Assembly (NCBI GenBank): GCA_905183005.1
Contig: CAJJDO010000132.1
Location: 124,001 to 188,000, forward strand
Direction of reading: 5' to 3'
DNA length: 64,000 bases
DNA from: Paramecium pentaurelia
Taxonomy: Eukaryota; Ciliophora; Oligohymenophorea; Peniculida; Parameciidae
Part shown: in pieces, positions 47,798 to 63,000 of the stretch
How the letters are laid out: every line of letters begins with the position of its first letter
Numbering within the stretch: the stretch's first letter is position 1
Position numbers and translations under genes: made by a program
The notes under the pieces: model-generated
The model's database searches: none
What the model was told of the DNA's origin: nothing
The model's input: the letters and a program-made list of their open reading frames with translations, nothing else

Positions 47798-48205
47798 ATG
47801 AATAAATTATTTTATTAAGATTTATAAAATTATTATATTATTATTAAGTTAAAAATAGTTTACTAATTAAATTTTAAATTTAGAAATTAATCAAGATTAT
47901 TTAGATACAAATATATCTCAGAATAACAATTTACATACAAAATTATTTAAGATTATAAAATAAATCAGAAGAAAAATATATCAATTAATGAAGATTTAGG
48001 ATCTAGCAATTTTATTTATAATTAATATAATCATCTTTCAATAGTTGAAAATACTATTAACATTTTAATTAAGTTAACTCAAATTTTTGAATAAAATAAT
48101 ATTCATCATACAATACTTAATGAAATATTAAATTAGATTTGGATACATAAAACTATTTAAGATTTGACTGAATAATTAGGAGTACTACTATCTTAAAATC
48201 AATGA
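47798..48205 (+). CDS. Hypothetical protein, about 135 aa
   Basis: Open frame starting 5 bp after the methyltransferase stop. The last 60 residues look ordered and helical (SIVENTINILIKLTQIFEQ, LNEILNQIWIHKTIQDL). Such a tight gap is unusual even here, so either the upstream model misses a final exon or this frame starts later. A 26-nt intron near 47861 is possible. Confidence 0.4.
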
Positions 48206-48229
48206 TTATAAATTAAATTAATTTATATA

Positions 48230-49241
48230 ATGAAAAACTTTGCAACTAACCCCAAAAATATTGGTGGAATGAAGATGCTTAATGATAATATGTTTTTACA
48301 TCATAAAGCTCTTATTGATGCTAAACCAGCTATCAAAATTAAACCACCTAGACCTGTAAATAATTATTTAATCTTAAGCATGTAAACAATATTAAAAATG
48401 TGAATCCTTAAAAACCTAAAGAAATTGATCTTCCAATGTATAAGAATAAAAAAGAATTTGATCAAGTAATGAAGACATTTCAAACTGTAATTGGAATGAA
48501 GAAAGGTAAGAAAAATTAATCAATTTAGGGAGAATTGATTCAAATGCTCCTATTACAATGGAATTTAGAAGGAACATCTCAGGTAATGCTACAAAAAAAG
48601 AAAAATTTGATAGAGATTAACATATATTAAATTTACAATCTCAATATAGAAGGATAGCAAGTGCTGGAAGCATGTAAGAAAGAAAAAAAAATTCAAATGA
48701 TCCAATAGCTCATCCTCCTAGGTTCTTTAGAAGAGAAGGAGAAACTATGGCAAATATTAAAATTGATAAATTGTTACACCATTTTGTAAATTATAATCTT
48801 ATTACATAATAGACTAAGGAATAACGTATGCTTGAAGAAACTCCAAATAGTGAACTATCATAAAAGATAGAAGCATTAAATAAAAAGAAGGTTCAACTTT
48901 CAAAACCAAAATAACCAAGAGCATAATCAGCTAAACTTCCATCTTAAAAATCTGAACCTTCAAGTAGAATGAAAACTAGAAATGCTGATGATATTACTAC
49001 TGAAGTAAAGGAAATACCTAAAGTTTCTACTAATTCTGAAGAGGATCTAGAATAATTAAGGTAGATGTTAATAAGTAAAAATCTATTTCTATTTTTAGGA
49101 ATAATTTTTCATCATAAAATTTTCAAAACAGCAGATTTAGAAACTTTATTTGCTCGAGTTTTAAATTAAAATCCTTAGATTGATTTGATAAGAGCAGAAA
49201 TACTCTTTGAAATGATTAGAGAACAACTAAAATCTGATTGA
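48230..49241 (+). CDS. Basic hypothetical protein, 313 aa
   Basis: Three introns (23, 23 and 24 nt); exon sum divisible by three. Lys/Arg/Pro-rich: PPRPHVNNI, FRRNISGNATKKEKF, NDPIAHPPRFFRREGET, then a disordered Ser/Lys stretch and a helical C-terminus (HHKIFKTADLETLFARVL). The pattern of short conserved-looking motifs in a basic chain resembles axonemal or microtubule-associated proteins, but I recognise no family. Confidence 0.65.
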
Positions 49242-49271
49242 AGATTTTATATATATATATATAATATAAAT

Positions 49272-50531
49272 TCATAATCTAGAATTAAAATATTGAATAC
49301 GTTTAGGTTATTATCTAAAATTACTATAGTTAGATTATTCAATTTTAAATTGTTAATTATTTTAGACATAACTAGAGACATTTCCTTGACTTACAGTTAA
49401 TTGTGAATAATTTTAAGGCATTTCAAATTCCTGTAATAAATCATCCTTTACACGAAATTAATTTGCATATTCATAAGGACTTTAATATTTTTTAGATTTA
49501 ACTTAAGCTTTTTGTTAAATCAATTTACTTTTCTCATTAGCAAAATATCTATTTGATGATAATTTAGATAATTCTTATGGTTATTAGATTTAAATCTTTT
49601 AATCTTAAAAAGATTCAACTTCTTTTCTAAATGTCTAAGTTTACATTTTATGATCTTCAGGTTTAAATACAAAATCATCTTTATCAACAATTTTATCAAT
49701 TCCAATTAATTGATCTAATTGTTGATTTTGATTGAGTACATAATCATCAAATCCATCTTTTTATTATTAAAATTCCAACATTAATTCTCTACTAGGAAAC
49801 ATTGCATCACTAAAATCATCTCTTTAAATGACTTATCTATCATTTCTAATAAATCTATTTAAAAACATTAAATAATCTAATTAACTTAATGATTATATTT
49901 CAAATTTATTAAGTAATTGATCCAAAGATCTTTTATCAATAAATAATTGATTTCCTACAATAATTTTAAATATAGTATTAAATTTCCATTTAATTGATTA
50001 AGCTATACCCATTTTCTCTATTTCTATAACTTTTAAGTAATCTATTTCTAAATAAATCAATTTGGCTACAAAATCTTCTAAATAGAATGATAATTTATCT
50101 AAAATAAAATTGTAAAATCTAACATTCTGTTATTTAGAGTTTTCTCATAATAAGTTTCATGGCTTAATCCTTATTATATTTTGGAACAATAAATTCAAGA
50201 AATTTTTAATGACTTAATTTATCATTTCCTGAACTGTAAATAGAGATCCATAAATCACAAAATTTGATTGATAAACTATATCCATTCTTGCACATAAATC
50301 TAAAGATATCAGATGCAGTCAAATATCCTTTAGAATTGGTATCAATAGTTCGAAAAGCTTCACTTACATCAAATCGAGTATTTTCAGCTAATGTTACTTT
50401 AATATCCTCAGCCTACATTAGACAAATTGTTAAACATCTTTTTCAGTATTCAATATAATTCTTAAGAAGATTATGAATTTTTGTTCATATATTTGATTTT
50501 AATCGGCTTCTGTGACTGTTGGGTTTAACAT
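49272..50531 (-). CDS. EF-hand calcium-binding protein, 403 aa
   Basis: Two introns (23 and 25 nt); exon sum divisible by three. A paired EF-hand module: AEDIKVTLAENTRFDVSEAF then loop DTNSKGYLTASD (position 12 is Asp instead of Glu), followed by SIYSSGNDKLSHQKFLEF as a degenerate partner, and a helical middle part with LDQLLNKFEIQSL. The C-terminal 150 residues are disordered and Gln-rich. Related in layout to the EF-hand protein at 58195. Probably a Ca2+ sensor or cytoskeletal protein. Confidence 0.75.
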
Positions 50532-50609
50532 TAATTTAAATTACTTTAATATAGTAAATATGTAATTATAGACATATTATAAATATTTATAAATATATTC
50601 TTTATTAAT

Positions 50610-51950
50610 TCAAACAATAAAATCCTCTTCTTCATCATCTTCTTCTCTATAAAAGAAATCTTACTCAAATGAATTAATTTAATTTTTTTATGGTTTCTTT
50701 TTGGATTATAAATTATTTTATTATTTTGATTTGATAAACATTTGATTAGTTTAAACAATAGATTATTACTATTCTTATGATTTTACATTTAATGACATAC
50801 TTCTGCTTAAATTAATAGGATCAATATTAATAGATTAATTGTTTTAAACAATATTTTAATTAGAATTGATTTTTGAATTATCATAATATTATTCATTTAA
50901 GGTAATAATATTTTAGTTTTATTTTTGATGTTAAGGATAAAAAGATTTAGTTATTGAAAGATTTTTGATAATTTAACAATGTTTATAGGATATATTGGAT
51001 TTAATTAGTTAAGAAGCATATTGATATTAATTAATTTTAGATTATTTCATATCTTTTTAAGAAGTAGAACAGTTTTATTATTTAAATGCTTACTTAACTT
51101 TGTTATGATGTAAATTAGGTACAAATGTTGAATGTGATTATGTAAATGTTGATTTAGAAATTTAACGATTTGAATTATCATTAAGATTATCTATTTTTTT
51201 AATTGTTTTTTATTGATTAAAGGATTTTTGGGATTGTATTTTGATTATTTAACTATTTTGAAGTTTGAATATATTAGCTAATTAATCAAATGCAGGACGA
51301 TAATCATAATCTGTTTAAAGTAAGATTTTAAGAAAATGAATATTGTCTTCACTAATATTATTCTATCTACAATTGTATTCAATATAATAATTAATTTATT
51401 GTTAATTTAATTTAATAAGATAACTAGGATCTTAGGTTCCAGTTGTAAGACAATAAAGTAATGAACCAAACATCCAAGTTTTCATCAATTAATCTTATTT
51501 ATAATTATTATTGTTGTATCGTTATTAGTATTTAATTTAGAAGAGAGAATATCTTAAACCATAATCAATAGTGTAAATAGTCTTTTAATTAATGTAAAGA
51601 AAGTCAGGATTGAAATCATAGAATCCTAAAATATCTAAGGAATAGAGATCATACAATTATTTCAAATATCCATTAAATTGATCATTTGTAATTTTGGTAG
51701 GCATTTTAATCCAATTATTACTATTTAAATAAGAAATGAGTAGATTGTTATCATCCTCAATAGCATCTTTAATGTAATAGTATGATTGAATTTTCTTAGA
51801 TATATTTTCATACATTATAGAATCTAATTCAGATTTAGGAAAGATATTAATGTAATAGGATTATTTAGTTTCATCAAATCCTCTATATAATAATTAGTAA
51901 GAGAAGTCTAAAGAGATAGGTAATTCAATTTAATAATTAGCGATTTACAT
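50610..51950 (-). CDS. Degenerate protein kinase (pseudokinase)
   Basis: 446 aa, no intron. The N-terminal 230 residues keep a kinase outline: LYDLYSLDILGFYDFNPDFL where HRDLKPxN should be, then TIYTIDYGLRYS in place of the DFG segment, and MKTWMFGSLLYCLTTG for the DxWSxG helix. The glycine loop, HRD Asp and catalytic Asn are not visible, so it is probably inactive. The C-terminal half is Gln/Asn-rich with an acidic end (EEDDEEEDF). Diverges from the M14-like gene with 12 bp between ATGs. Confidence 0.65.
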
Positions 51951-51962
51951 AAATTAATAATT

Positions 51963-54055
51963 ATGATTTTTATTTTACTTATACAAATTACTTAGTCTTT
52001 GAGCATCTATTAATTTTTGAATCTCACTCCCTTTTAAATTCAAGAATTAAAAATAGATACACTTTAGGAGTACTTTATGTCAGGATCAATATCAGGATAT
52101 GTGGAAATGAATGAATATACTAATTTAATTGAGAAGTTGGCAAATTCATTTCCTAAATAAGTAACATTATAATCCTTTGGTAATACTTATTAAGGAACCA
52201 AAATAAAGACAATTAAAATATCACCAAACAAATCTCCCAAATATTAAATAACTATTATTGGTATGTTACGTGGCAGTACTGATTTAATATCAGTAAATTA
52301 TCTCCTATATCAATTATACTATATCACTATACAACTATCTAATAAGAATCCATTTATGATGACTTTACTTTAAGACAAGTAATTATGGATAACTCCATTA
52401 ATAAATGCAGATGGACTTCAATATATAACAAACTAATTTATTTAAACTCACAATATACCTTAAATATTTAAAAATAGAAATCCATCCAATTCTAATTAAT
52501 GTTCATAAACTGAATAAGGTGTAGATCTTTCAAGGAATTTCCAATACAAATTTGGTATCAATGAAATTGGATCATCTTCTAATTAATGTAGTCAAATCTA
52601 TAGAGGAATAAGTGCCTTTTCTGAATCTGAAACATTGGCAATAGATAATTTAGTATAATAAATAAGACCAAACATTTTAATTGTTATGGGTGGTGATTAA
52701 GATAAGTTAGTTATTCCTGATTCTAATTCATCAACCTATTATGAATTACTTTATTAAATTTCAAAAATATATTAACTCAATATGGGAGAATATGAAAAAC
52801 TTTATTAAGTTGAAATTAATGGTGATTTATGTTAAAATTACATTTATTAAATCAATAAAGTATGTTTCACTATTAATATTGGATAATATGAATTAAATTA
52901 GACAATCCCGAATTTTTAGAATCTTTTAATTGATTTTTTTTAACATTATAGTCCTTCATTACAGTATATACAATTTATTATATATATAGAATATAATTAG
53001 AAAAGGTATTTGATTGTAAACATGGAAAAATGTTATGTAAAGAATTAGAATCCAATGAGAAAGGTTGTGTTATCATTATATCAGTATAAAATATAGGCTA
53101 TAATCAATTTAATGATAATATAATAATGGATATAATCTTGAATTAAGGAGGTGAAAAATTATATCAAATTGATTCTTATGTTATAGCTTAAAGTATCAAA
53201 AATATAAGTGATCCTAAATTATAGGATGGTATAAGGATTGATGAAATTTCCACTGATAGAGTTTATAGATATCAAATAGTTAATAATAGAAGATTAAATT
53301 AAAATCAAACAATTTATTATGTCTTCTTAATTACTTAATATGGATTCTCTTATAATTATATTAATACTGTTGAAACTATCAATTTAACATTTACACTTCA
53401 AAATACTTTACTTAATTCATAGGTATTAAAAACATTGACACCTTCAGATTTAGCTGCCAAAAAGTCTAATGAATAACTTCAATAGATATTTCCTAATAGA
53501 CCAGAATCTTATGTTTTGTTGATATGTTTTGCAGCTATTTCAATTATTTTCTTTTTCTCATGGATTATTAGAAAAATTTATATTTGGATTTATGATCCAC
53601 ATCAATTTATAGAAGAAAGTAAATCTAAAAGTGGAGGATCATCTGATGAAAAGAATCTAGATTAATATCATTCACATAATCTAATGGAAAGTAGATTAAA
53701 TACATAAATCAAATTATCTTAAGTTGTTCCATTCTAATCAATAAGATAGAATGATTCACCTCCATTAAGTAAAGTAACTAGCCAATAAGGTTAACATGAA
53801 AGTAAAACAACTAATGAAAATTAATTATTACCACATCTAAGTCCTATTGAAATTGAAAATAGAGTACATAAAGCCTTAGAAATAGTTTAATCATAAGAAG
53901 ATTTAGATAAATAAGAATAACAATTGTAATAGAATTACTATAAAAATTCATAATAATAAGAAAATTTACATCAAATTGAAGAAGTACTTGTTAATACTCC
54001 AAATATTTAACATAATGATTAAAATGATGATTAATTAGTTAAATTTGAGGATTGA
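51963..54055 (+). CDS. Membrane-anchored M14 carboxypeptidase-like protein, probably inactive
   Basis: About 688 aa; one 26-nt intron (52964..52989). Signal peptide MIFILLIQITQSLS; I chose this ATG because the next one (52077) lacks it. An M14 metallocarboxypeptidase fold follows: GYVEMNEYTNLIEKLA, INADGLQY, GVDLSRNFQYKFG, YRGISAFSESETLAI. The zinc motif HxxE is replaced (GMLRGSTD), and the third ligand His is absent (VMGGDQDKLVIP), so catalysis is unlikely. A lumenal domain, one membrane helix (VLLICFAAISIIFFFSWII) and a Gln-rich cytoplasmic tail complete a type I membrane protein. Confidence 0.8.
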
Positions 54056-54102
54056 TATATATATATATATATATTATTAATTAAATTTAATCATTCTTGT
54101 GA

Positions 54103-55527
54103 TCAATTTTAATTCTCCTTAATATTTTTTAATATTTATGGATACAATTTGACATGAGCATCAACTGCCCATACATAATCTAAATGAGCATAATCATCTA
54201 TAAATTCTACTTTCATATGTGTTTAATCCAACTTATTTAACATTTTACCCAAATCATCTGTATCTGTAATCACATCTTTTGTTCCCAAATAAAAGTATTT
54301 AGGAATTATAAAATTCTTTAAATTATCTACTGGATATGGAGGAGGATCTCTTTATCCATACAATACCATATTTTAACTAGATCCATAATCAAAATATTAT
54401 AATTATTTTGATCTAAAGAATTACATCCTACAATTATTTATATATATATACCATTATACAATATTTTTAGATGCTGAACCTCCAGGTTCATGAGCAACCA
54501 TATTACCAAAACGATTCAAATCGATCTTATTTTTTTAAGGAAAACCACACAATTAATTAGTAACTTCGAAAAAGAAGCTTCTAAATATTGAAGGTATCAT
54601 ATAACAAAGAGCACCTATTTTTATGTTAAAACCATCATCAAATACAAAGAAATAAGGAATTCCCAAGTAATATATCAATTCAAATATGTATAATTTAATA
54701 GCCCATTACAAGAAAGTTGATCTCTAAAAATAGAATTAAAAAGGATTACCAAATTAGAAATGAACATAGCTGGACCAAGTCCAATAAAACATTTAAGATG
54801 ATGTTAAAATTCAATGTTATTTGATAAATAAGCAAATGCTTATGTAGTACCTTGGGAGTGTCCAATATATATTACTTTTGCTCTTTGTGTAACATTTTTC
54901 ACATATAATACTATGGCTTTGAAGTCATATTTGGCTAAATCATCAAAAGAACAATCCCAATATTGTTGATTGTAGTCTACACTTTAGAATTTAGTATGTC
55001 CAATACTATATTTATTACCTCGATTATTTGCAAGCCATACGTCATAGCCTTAATCAGCTAAAATGTATGGCAAAGTGAGCTTTTTATCATTATTTATAAA
55101 CCAAGACCATGAACTATCCAATAATCCATGTTACATGATGATTGGATTTGGATGTGGATGAGTTACATCTTTGTAGATTCTCCATATTGTTAGAATGTAG
55201 CCATCTTCTGTAATTATTTTATGGCTTTCAAAATTGTAACCTTAATCTAATATGATATCAGCTATAGATATGATATATTTAAATATTACTTGCTTATGTA
55301 TATACTCCATAATATGGTTTATGTTTGTTGAGTATTTTACGAAGTTTATGGAAAAATGTTTAATTTCTTGATTCACATTCTTTGACAAATAATGATAGCA
55401 CATAATCTGTTAAATAGATTGCTATATAAGCAGAATAGTAAGTAAATGATAATCCTACATTAGCAAATGGTTTAATAACCCAAATGAAAAAGTAAAATGT
55501 GATTGTTTGAATTATTTAAAAATTCAT
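54103..55527 (-). CDS. AB-hydrolase lipase (acid lipase family) with N-terminal membrane segment
   Basis: About 448 aa after removing introns of 28, 26 and 24 nt; exon sum divisible by three. Starts with hydrophobic segments (ITFYFFIWVIKPFANVGL, YYSAYIAIYLTDYVLSLF). The lipase follows: GYNFESHKIITEDGYIL, MQHGLLDSSWSWF, GYDVWLANNRGN, nucleophile GHSQGT, Asp in TDTDDLGK, His in DDYAHLDYVW. All three catalytic residues are present. Homologous to lysosomal acid/gastric lipases, hydrolysing acylglycerols or steryl esters. The double hydrophobic N-terminus suggests membrane retention. A (TA)n tract separates its stop from the M14-like gene. Confidence 0.88.
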
Positions 55528-55572
55528 TCTTAAGAAGAATTATTATGATAATCTTTTTTGATTTATAATTAA

Positions 55573-56630
55573 TCAAATTTGCCATTCTTCCAAACCTGCA
55601 GCTTTCTTTTGACTATCCATGACTCCATTGACTAAAGTGCATGTTAACCAAGCAGTTAAGAACATTTTGCCATAATAAGGGATAGCACCTGCATAAAATC
55701 CATGGATTCTTTCATAGAAGTAGATTTGCTTAAAGACATCCAAATAATTTTAGTAATTTAATCTAATATTTAAAAAGACTATAATTACCTATTTTTAGAG
55801 GGATCTGGGAATGCCTTTAGTACTCTAGTTTGAACATTATCTAATGGTAAAGTGAAAAGAGTTGCCCAAAATGAAGCCCAAGTTAATGCAAGAAAATGAT
55901 TGAATCCAAAATCTCCGAAAACCAACCAAATTTTTTCTTTCATGTAATCATATGGTCCTGTTAATGATACATTCAAAGCTGCTAATTTGACTACATGAGC
56001 AAATGCTCCTCTGAACAATGCACTGCTTCCTCCTAGTGAATTAATTGATTTTTGTTACCTTCTTCAACTTAGATTCTATTAATGGCATCAAAAGCAGATT
56101 TGTAATTTCTTCTTATTGATTAAGGAAGACCACCATCAGCTATCATTCTGACTTATGCTAATTCAAATGGAGATGTAACAAAAGCAGCAAATGCTCCTAC
56201 AGATCCAGATAGAAGAGCCTTTTCTCTGAGTGTCAAATCATTGAATGGTTTGACTGGTTTAACTTAATCGTATATTGCTTTATATCTAAAAGTTTAAATA
56301 TTTGATACAAAAAGTTTCTAATAAAGAGATAACCCAATCTACTGTATAATGCTGCGTCAAATCCATAATAAAAATGACTCAAACCTCCTCCAGTTTCATG
56401 AATCTCTCTGAATATTCTCCATGGATTCACTCCCAATTCATTTTTCAATTATCTCAATCCAATTCCTTCTGTTCTAACTTAGATTCTAGTTTTAACAAAT
56501 TCTGGATGTAAATTATATAACTGTTACCCAATGGTTAAGTGAGGAATGTAGCAATTGCACCTACTGGCACTGAAAGACCAACTACTTCTGTAAGAGATGG
56601 CTCCCAATATCTCTTGTATGATCCAAGCAT
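55573..56630 (-). CDS. Mitochondrial carrier (SLC25 family)
   Basis: About 318 aa with four introns (26, 23, 26 and 26 nt); exon sum divisible by three. Three repeats each carry the carrier signature: PLEFVKTRIQ, SPFELAQVRM and LPLDNVQTRV, with YYGFDAALYSRLGY and LFRGAFAHVVKLAALNVS in the second halves. Overall closest in feel to the 2-oxoglutarate/malate carrier (SLC25A11), but substrate contact residues were not checked. Acts in the mitochondrial inner membrane. The stop lies 46 bp from the lipase start on the same strand. Confidence 0.9.
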
Positions 56631-56795
56631 TTTATTTAATTAATTAAAGATATTTAAATTTGATATAAAACAAAATTTATCTTCATCACTTTTTATTATA
56701 TTAGAATCACACACTCTCTCTTTTTAAATCTATATTGCCTTCTAAAACAATTAAATAACAATCAATATAAAAATTATTATTTTATCGTTTTTTTA

Positions 56796-58116
<1,321 letters not shown>

Positions 58117-58194
58117 TCGATCAACCATTATGTAACTAAAATAATTAATACACTTATATTATATTATATTTTATTGATAATTTGTTGTCTGTTA

Positions 58195-60005
58195 ATGCCA
58201 TAATTAACTCCTTAAACACTTAACAAATTGTGTGAATACTTTTTGTATTTAGCCAAGTTAGAATCAGAAATTGAAATTATTCGAAATGTGCTTTGTGAAC
58301 ATGATCGCTTTCATCCATTTTTCATTTTTAAACACATAGATGGAATCTCCATCAATCCAAAGGGTCAATTGAATCCTGCAGATCTTCTTCAATTTCTAGA
58401 AGACAATGGCTTTGTACATAACTTAGAAGAATGTATGTAATTCATTGATTTATATGATGAAGAATCTAAAGGTTACCTACTTTATTCATAGTAACAAAAT
58501 TGTTATTATTTTAGATTCTTGAGAATTTGTTTACCTTAAAATAATGTTGTCTTACGATAAAAGATAGCATTATAGAATGTAGATTTCCCTCATTATGATC
58601 AAAAGATATCCTATACACTATCTAAATTAATCAACTATGAAATTAAATCAATGGAAACTACATCATCATTTATATAAAAACTGTAGGATTGTTCAGATTA
58701 TAGTCCATCTGCATGTTTTGAATTCATGGACTCTCAAAACTCTTAAATTTTAATGGCATCAAATTTTAGGGATCTCTTCTAAGAATCAGCCATAATTATC
58801 TATCCTCATGAATTACAATCTTTATTCAAGAGATTTGATCTACTTAATGATGGAGTCATTGATAAATCTGAATTTATGAAATATTTTAAAAAAAGGGTCA
58901 TTAATCCAAAGGAATGCAAAACTCCAATTAAAGATAAATCTTATTTACATAATTTTAAAGAAAAAAGTTAATAGAAATAATTATAATCCCAATAATCAAA
59001 TAGATCTAAAAAAACATCAACAACTCCTATTAAAAAATTAAATTCTATATTGAAATAAACAGGATAATCACCAAAAAAGGAATTTGATAATTTAAGATCT
59101 GTGAGTTTTATTGAAAGTTCCAAGACTTCTAAAACATAGAATTTGAATTAAAGCTATATATTTAAGACTCCCAATTAATAAAATAAAAAATATATAGATT
59201 AAAAGACAGAATTGAGAGCATAAATGTAATTATTCAAGGTCTAGAAATCATAATAAAGTTCTATTAATTCAACAATTAAAAAACCTACATAAAAAAGATC
59301 TACTTAAAAAAATGGAATAAAGAATTCTCCAAAAAAAAATAAGAATTGTTTTAATCCTTCTATATTTATTAAGGATATATTACTTAAATTAATGAATTTT
59401 GAAAAAGAAATTGAAAGAATCAAAATTAATTTATAAGCAACACCTGATTTTTCTATTTGCAATACATTCAGAACACTGGATAAAAGGAAAATGGGATTCT
59501 TAATTGCTGAAGATTTAGAATAATTCATAAATAAATAAAATCTATCACTTATACTAAAGAAAATATCTCCTGATGGTAGAATTAAATTTAATTAATTTAT
59601 TCAATTAATATCACCATATCATTAAGAACAATAATCTATTAGAGAGTAGAGTCAAAATAGAAATTACCTTATATAAGGAAGAATATAATAATTATTATCT
59701 CTCTTATTTGAGAAATTATATGAGAGAGAACTCTTATTTGAATAAGCCAATTAAGAAATGAAATAAAATTAATAATGTGATATTAAATACTTATTTATGA
59801 TGATTGATGAAGATTCATATGATAATGAAATCAGTTTAAAAGATGTAAATATATTTAAATACTATTTTATTAGCTTGATTCATTTTTGTATAAGTAATAA
59901 GTGTAACCAGAATTAGAAGACTTGGAATTATTATTCAATAGACTGGATACTGATAGAGATGGAAAGGTATCTTTTCTGGATTTTATCAACATTTTTTCCT
60001 TTTGA
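58195..60005 (+). CDS. Multi-EF-hand protein, 593 aa
   Basis: One 29-nt intron, needed to reach the last EF-hand; exon sum divisible by three. The helical N-terminal part (LNPADLLQFLEDNGF, LYDEESKGYLLYS) is EF-like; FDLLNDGVIDKSEFMKYF is a near-canonical hand; a basic linker of about 150 residues has Ser/Lys repeats; then IRTLDKRKMGFLIAED-type degenerate hands, and a last canonical loop DTDRDGKVSFLD. This alternating layout recurs in ciliate-specific EF-hand proteins of unknown role. Likely a cytosolic or cortical Ca2+ sensor. Confidence 0.8.
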
Positions 60006-60040
60006 TTATATATATATATATATTATATATTAATATTTTT

Positions 60041-63000
60041 ATGCTTCAATTTTTTTAAAGATTAGAGAACCCTGATTCAAAGTTTCATTTATATGATTCA
60101 TTTTACAGAATAAAAAAGATAGAAAAAGTATGTTTAAAAGAAAATGTAGATGGTAATAAAATTATAATTTTATTTCTTTAGGTTTATTAATTATTAATGG
60201 AATAGACTCAAAAGAGAATTATGAGTATACTAAATTAATGAATTGGGTATTTTTGGGTTATAGTGGAATTGAGATTGAAACAAATGAATATTTGGATAAC
60301 ACTTTGAGTGAAACAATATTTGTAATAACTAAAGATCATATAAGAGCATATTGTGATTAATAAGGTTTTAAACAATTAAAACCCTATTTATTATAAATGC
60401 CAAATCTTAAATTATTTGTCCCTACAATAAAAGAGGATGATAACAAAGATGAAAGTGAAGTTTTAAAAATGGCTCAATTTGTGAAAATGATGTAAGGATT
60501 AAAAAGAATTGGTGTATTACTTCCATAAGAGAAAAATAGAAATATAGAAAAATGGCCTATCATATAAGGTTATGGATTATTAGGAAATGGATTTTTTTCA
60601 ATGCAATATGAAATTGTGAATATGACTGAAAGAATAAATTAGTTATATAAACCACATGACAAACATTCAATGAAAAATTTAATTAATGTAGTATCTTAAA
60701 GATTAAATGGTCATGTCTCAGGATCTTTATAATTATTATCAGAAATTGCAATCAAAAAAAGACCTCTAGTTACAAGTGAATAAATGGTTGAAATATTCCT
60801 AGATACATTTGAAATTGAAGAGAATAAATATGTTAAAAGATCTAATAAATTAACTCCTACAGTCACTTTTGGAAATTGTAGTTCCTAAGAGAAATTACCA
60901 TTACATTTAACAATAGAGAGTAGTGATTTATTTTCTTCTCTTCGTTTTTCTAGAACATATTTTCTTACAAAATAAGTGAATAGAGAAAATGTTATCATAC
61001 CTATACATGATGATTTTGAACATTTTGTTAAGGAATATCAATATTAAATAATTGAACATTCATATCATAAAGACGAATGGTATTTTATAATTATTATTTA
61101 AGTTTATTAATTGAAATTTATAAAATATTAATTGAAAGTTTTTATTCTGCCTTATAAATGATATGTTAAGATTATAGAAAGATGACTAATTAATTAATAT
61201 TTGAATTATGTGAAGAAAGATTGAATCCAACATTAAATAATTATAAGTTATAATTTCTAAAAGATAATCTTATCATTACTGTAACTAGTTACAATGCTTT
61301 TGGTGATGAAATGCCAATTAATTTTAAAGATCCTATATCTTTTAAATTAACACCTTAATTCTTTTCAATAAGATTAGAATATAAGAATATTCCCTCTTAA
61401 GTTGTTGATGGAATCATATTAGGGAATGTAATTTTTTCTGATTCATTTATTCTCTAAGAAAATTGTTATTACATTATTACTAGTAATATTCCTCATCTTT
61501 AAATTATTAACACTGATGCTAGATTTTCAGATGATATTGAGAAAGTTAAAAAGAAATTACCTTTGGAAAAATTGGGTTAGTAGATTTCAGATAAGGTTGA
61601 TAAAAATAGATTATTTATTCCATCTAAACATGCTTTATTAGAAATTCCAATTTAAATAGCTTCATATATATTACATGAAAATGGAATCAGAATTTTTACT
61701 AGTGAAATGGGTTGGTTTTTTATTTTGTTTGATTAAATGAAGAAGATTAAATTTACTTAGGGATTGGAATCTGTTTGGATGATATTTATGACTGAACCTA
61801 TTATTTGTGCATCTTTATAAGCCAAGACTATAGCATTAGAATTTGTGGGTAAATCAGTTGATTAAGTCTATATGAAAATGATCAATATTCTAAAAGATAA
61901 GGAAATTAAAGTAGATTACACAGAGAATCCAAAGGAATTCTAATTAACTAGATTAGGATAGATAATTTTAAAGAAAGATTAAAAAGTTCCATTATTAGGA
62001 AACATGATTAAAGAATCTTCATTTTTATTAGATTATTTAGAATCAAAATAATTAGTTATTTTAACATAAGTCAAAAGTGATCTCAAATTATTAAATTATT
62101 TAGCTTTACAAGATGAATCTAAATAAATAGATAATAGAATTGGTATTATCTTAATTACAGGTACCTATAGTAGTGGTAAGAATAAATTTGCTTAATCTTT
62201 GTAAAGATATGCAAGTGATTTTAATCAAAAAGCATAGGTATTGAGTTTCAGTTTATTGGAATAATCAATTTTAGATGAAGAGGGATGGCTCAATAAATTA
62301 GAAAATCAATTAAAATATTCAAAAGAGTAATGTATATGTGTTATACCATTTTATTTGTCTATTGATATTATAGTGCATTAATTATGTAATGGAAAACTTA
62401 GTTAATATGTATATATTAAGAATGTAGTTAATAAAATCAATATTAATAATATTTATTAAAATGAGAATTGCTAACCTATGTAAAGTTATTGATATCTTTT
62501 TAGTGATAATTTAATTAGTCAAAGTCTACCTGGTTATTGTTAATTTACAATTTTAGACTCTTTTGGAAATGAGGAATCTGAAGTTGAAGAATATTTTAAG
62601 ATCTTTAGAACTGTATGTATTAAATCTAATATATTTCGTATTACAAATAATATGATCTAATCATCTGTAGCTAAAGAAATATATTAATGTACATCATACA
62701 ATTCAACTCAAAATATATTTCTTAGAAGCAAATTGGCATCATATAAAAGTCAAATAGTTTCATATCAAAAAGTATTTATTCATAATTCTATTCCTTGTAT
62801 GAAAACATTCAGAAAAATCTTAAGAGAACTCTTTAAGACTTCATAATCATAAAAAGTATAAACAGCTAATTATGATAAACTTTCTGAAATTGATAAATTC
62901 ATTTTTAGAGTTAAAGAATTCAATTCTCCATTAAAACCATAATTATCATATCTTAAAGCATTTCTCAGATTTGAAGGTTAATTAGATAAATTATATGAAT

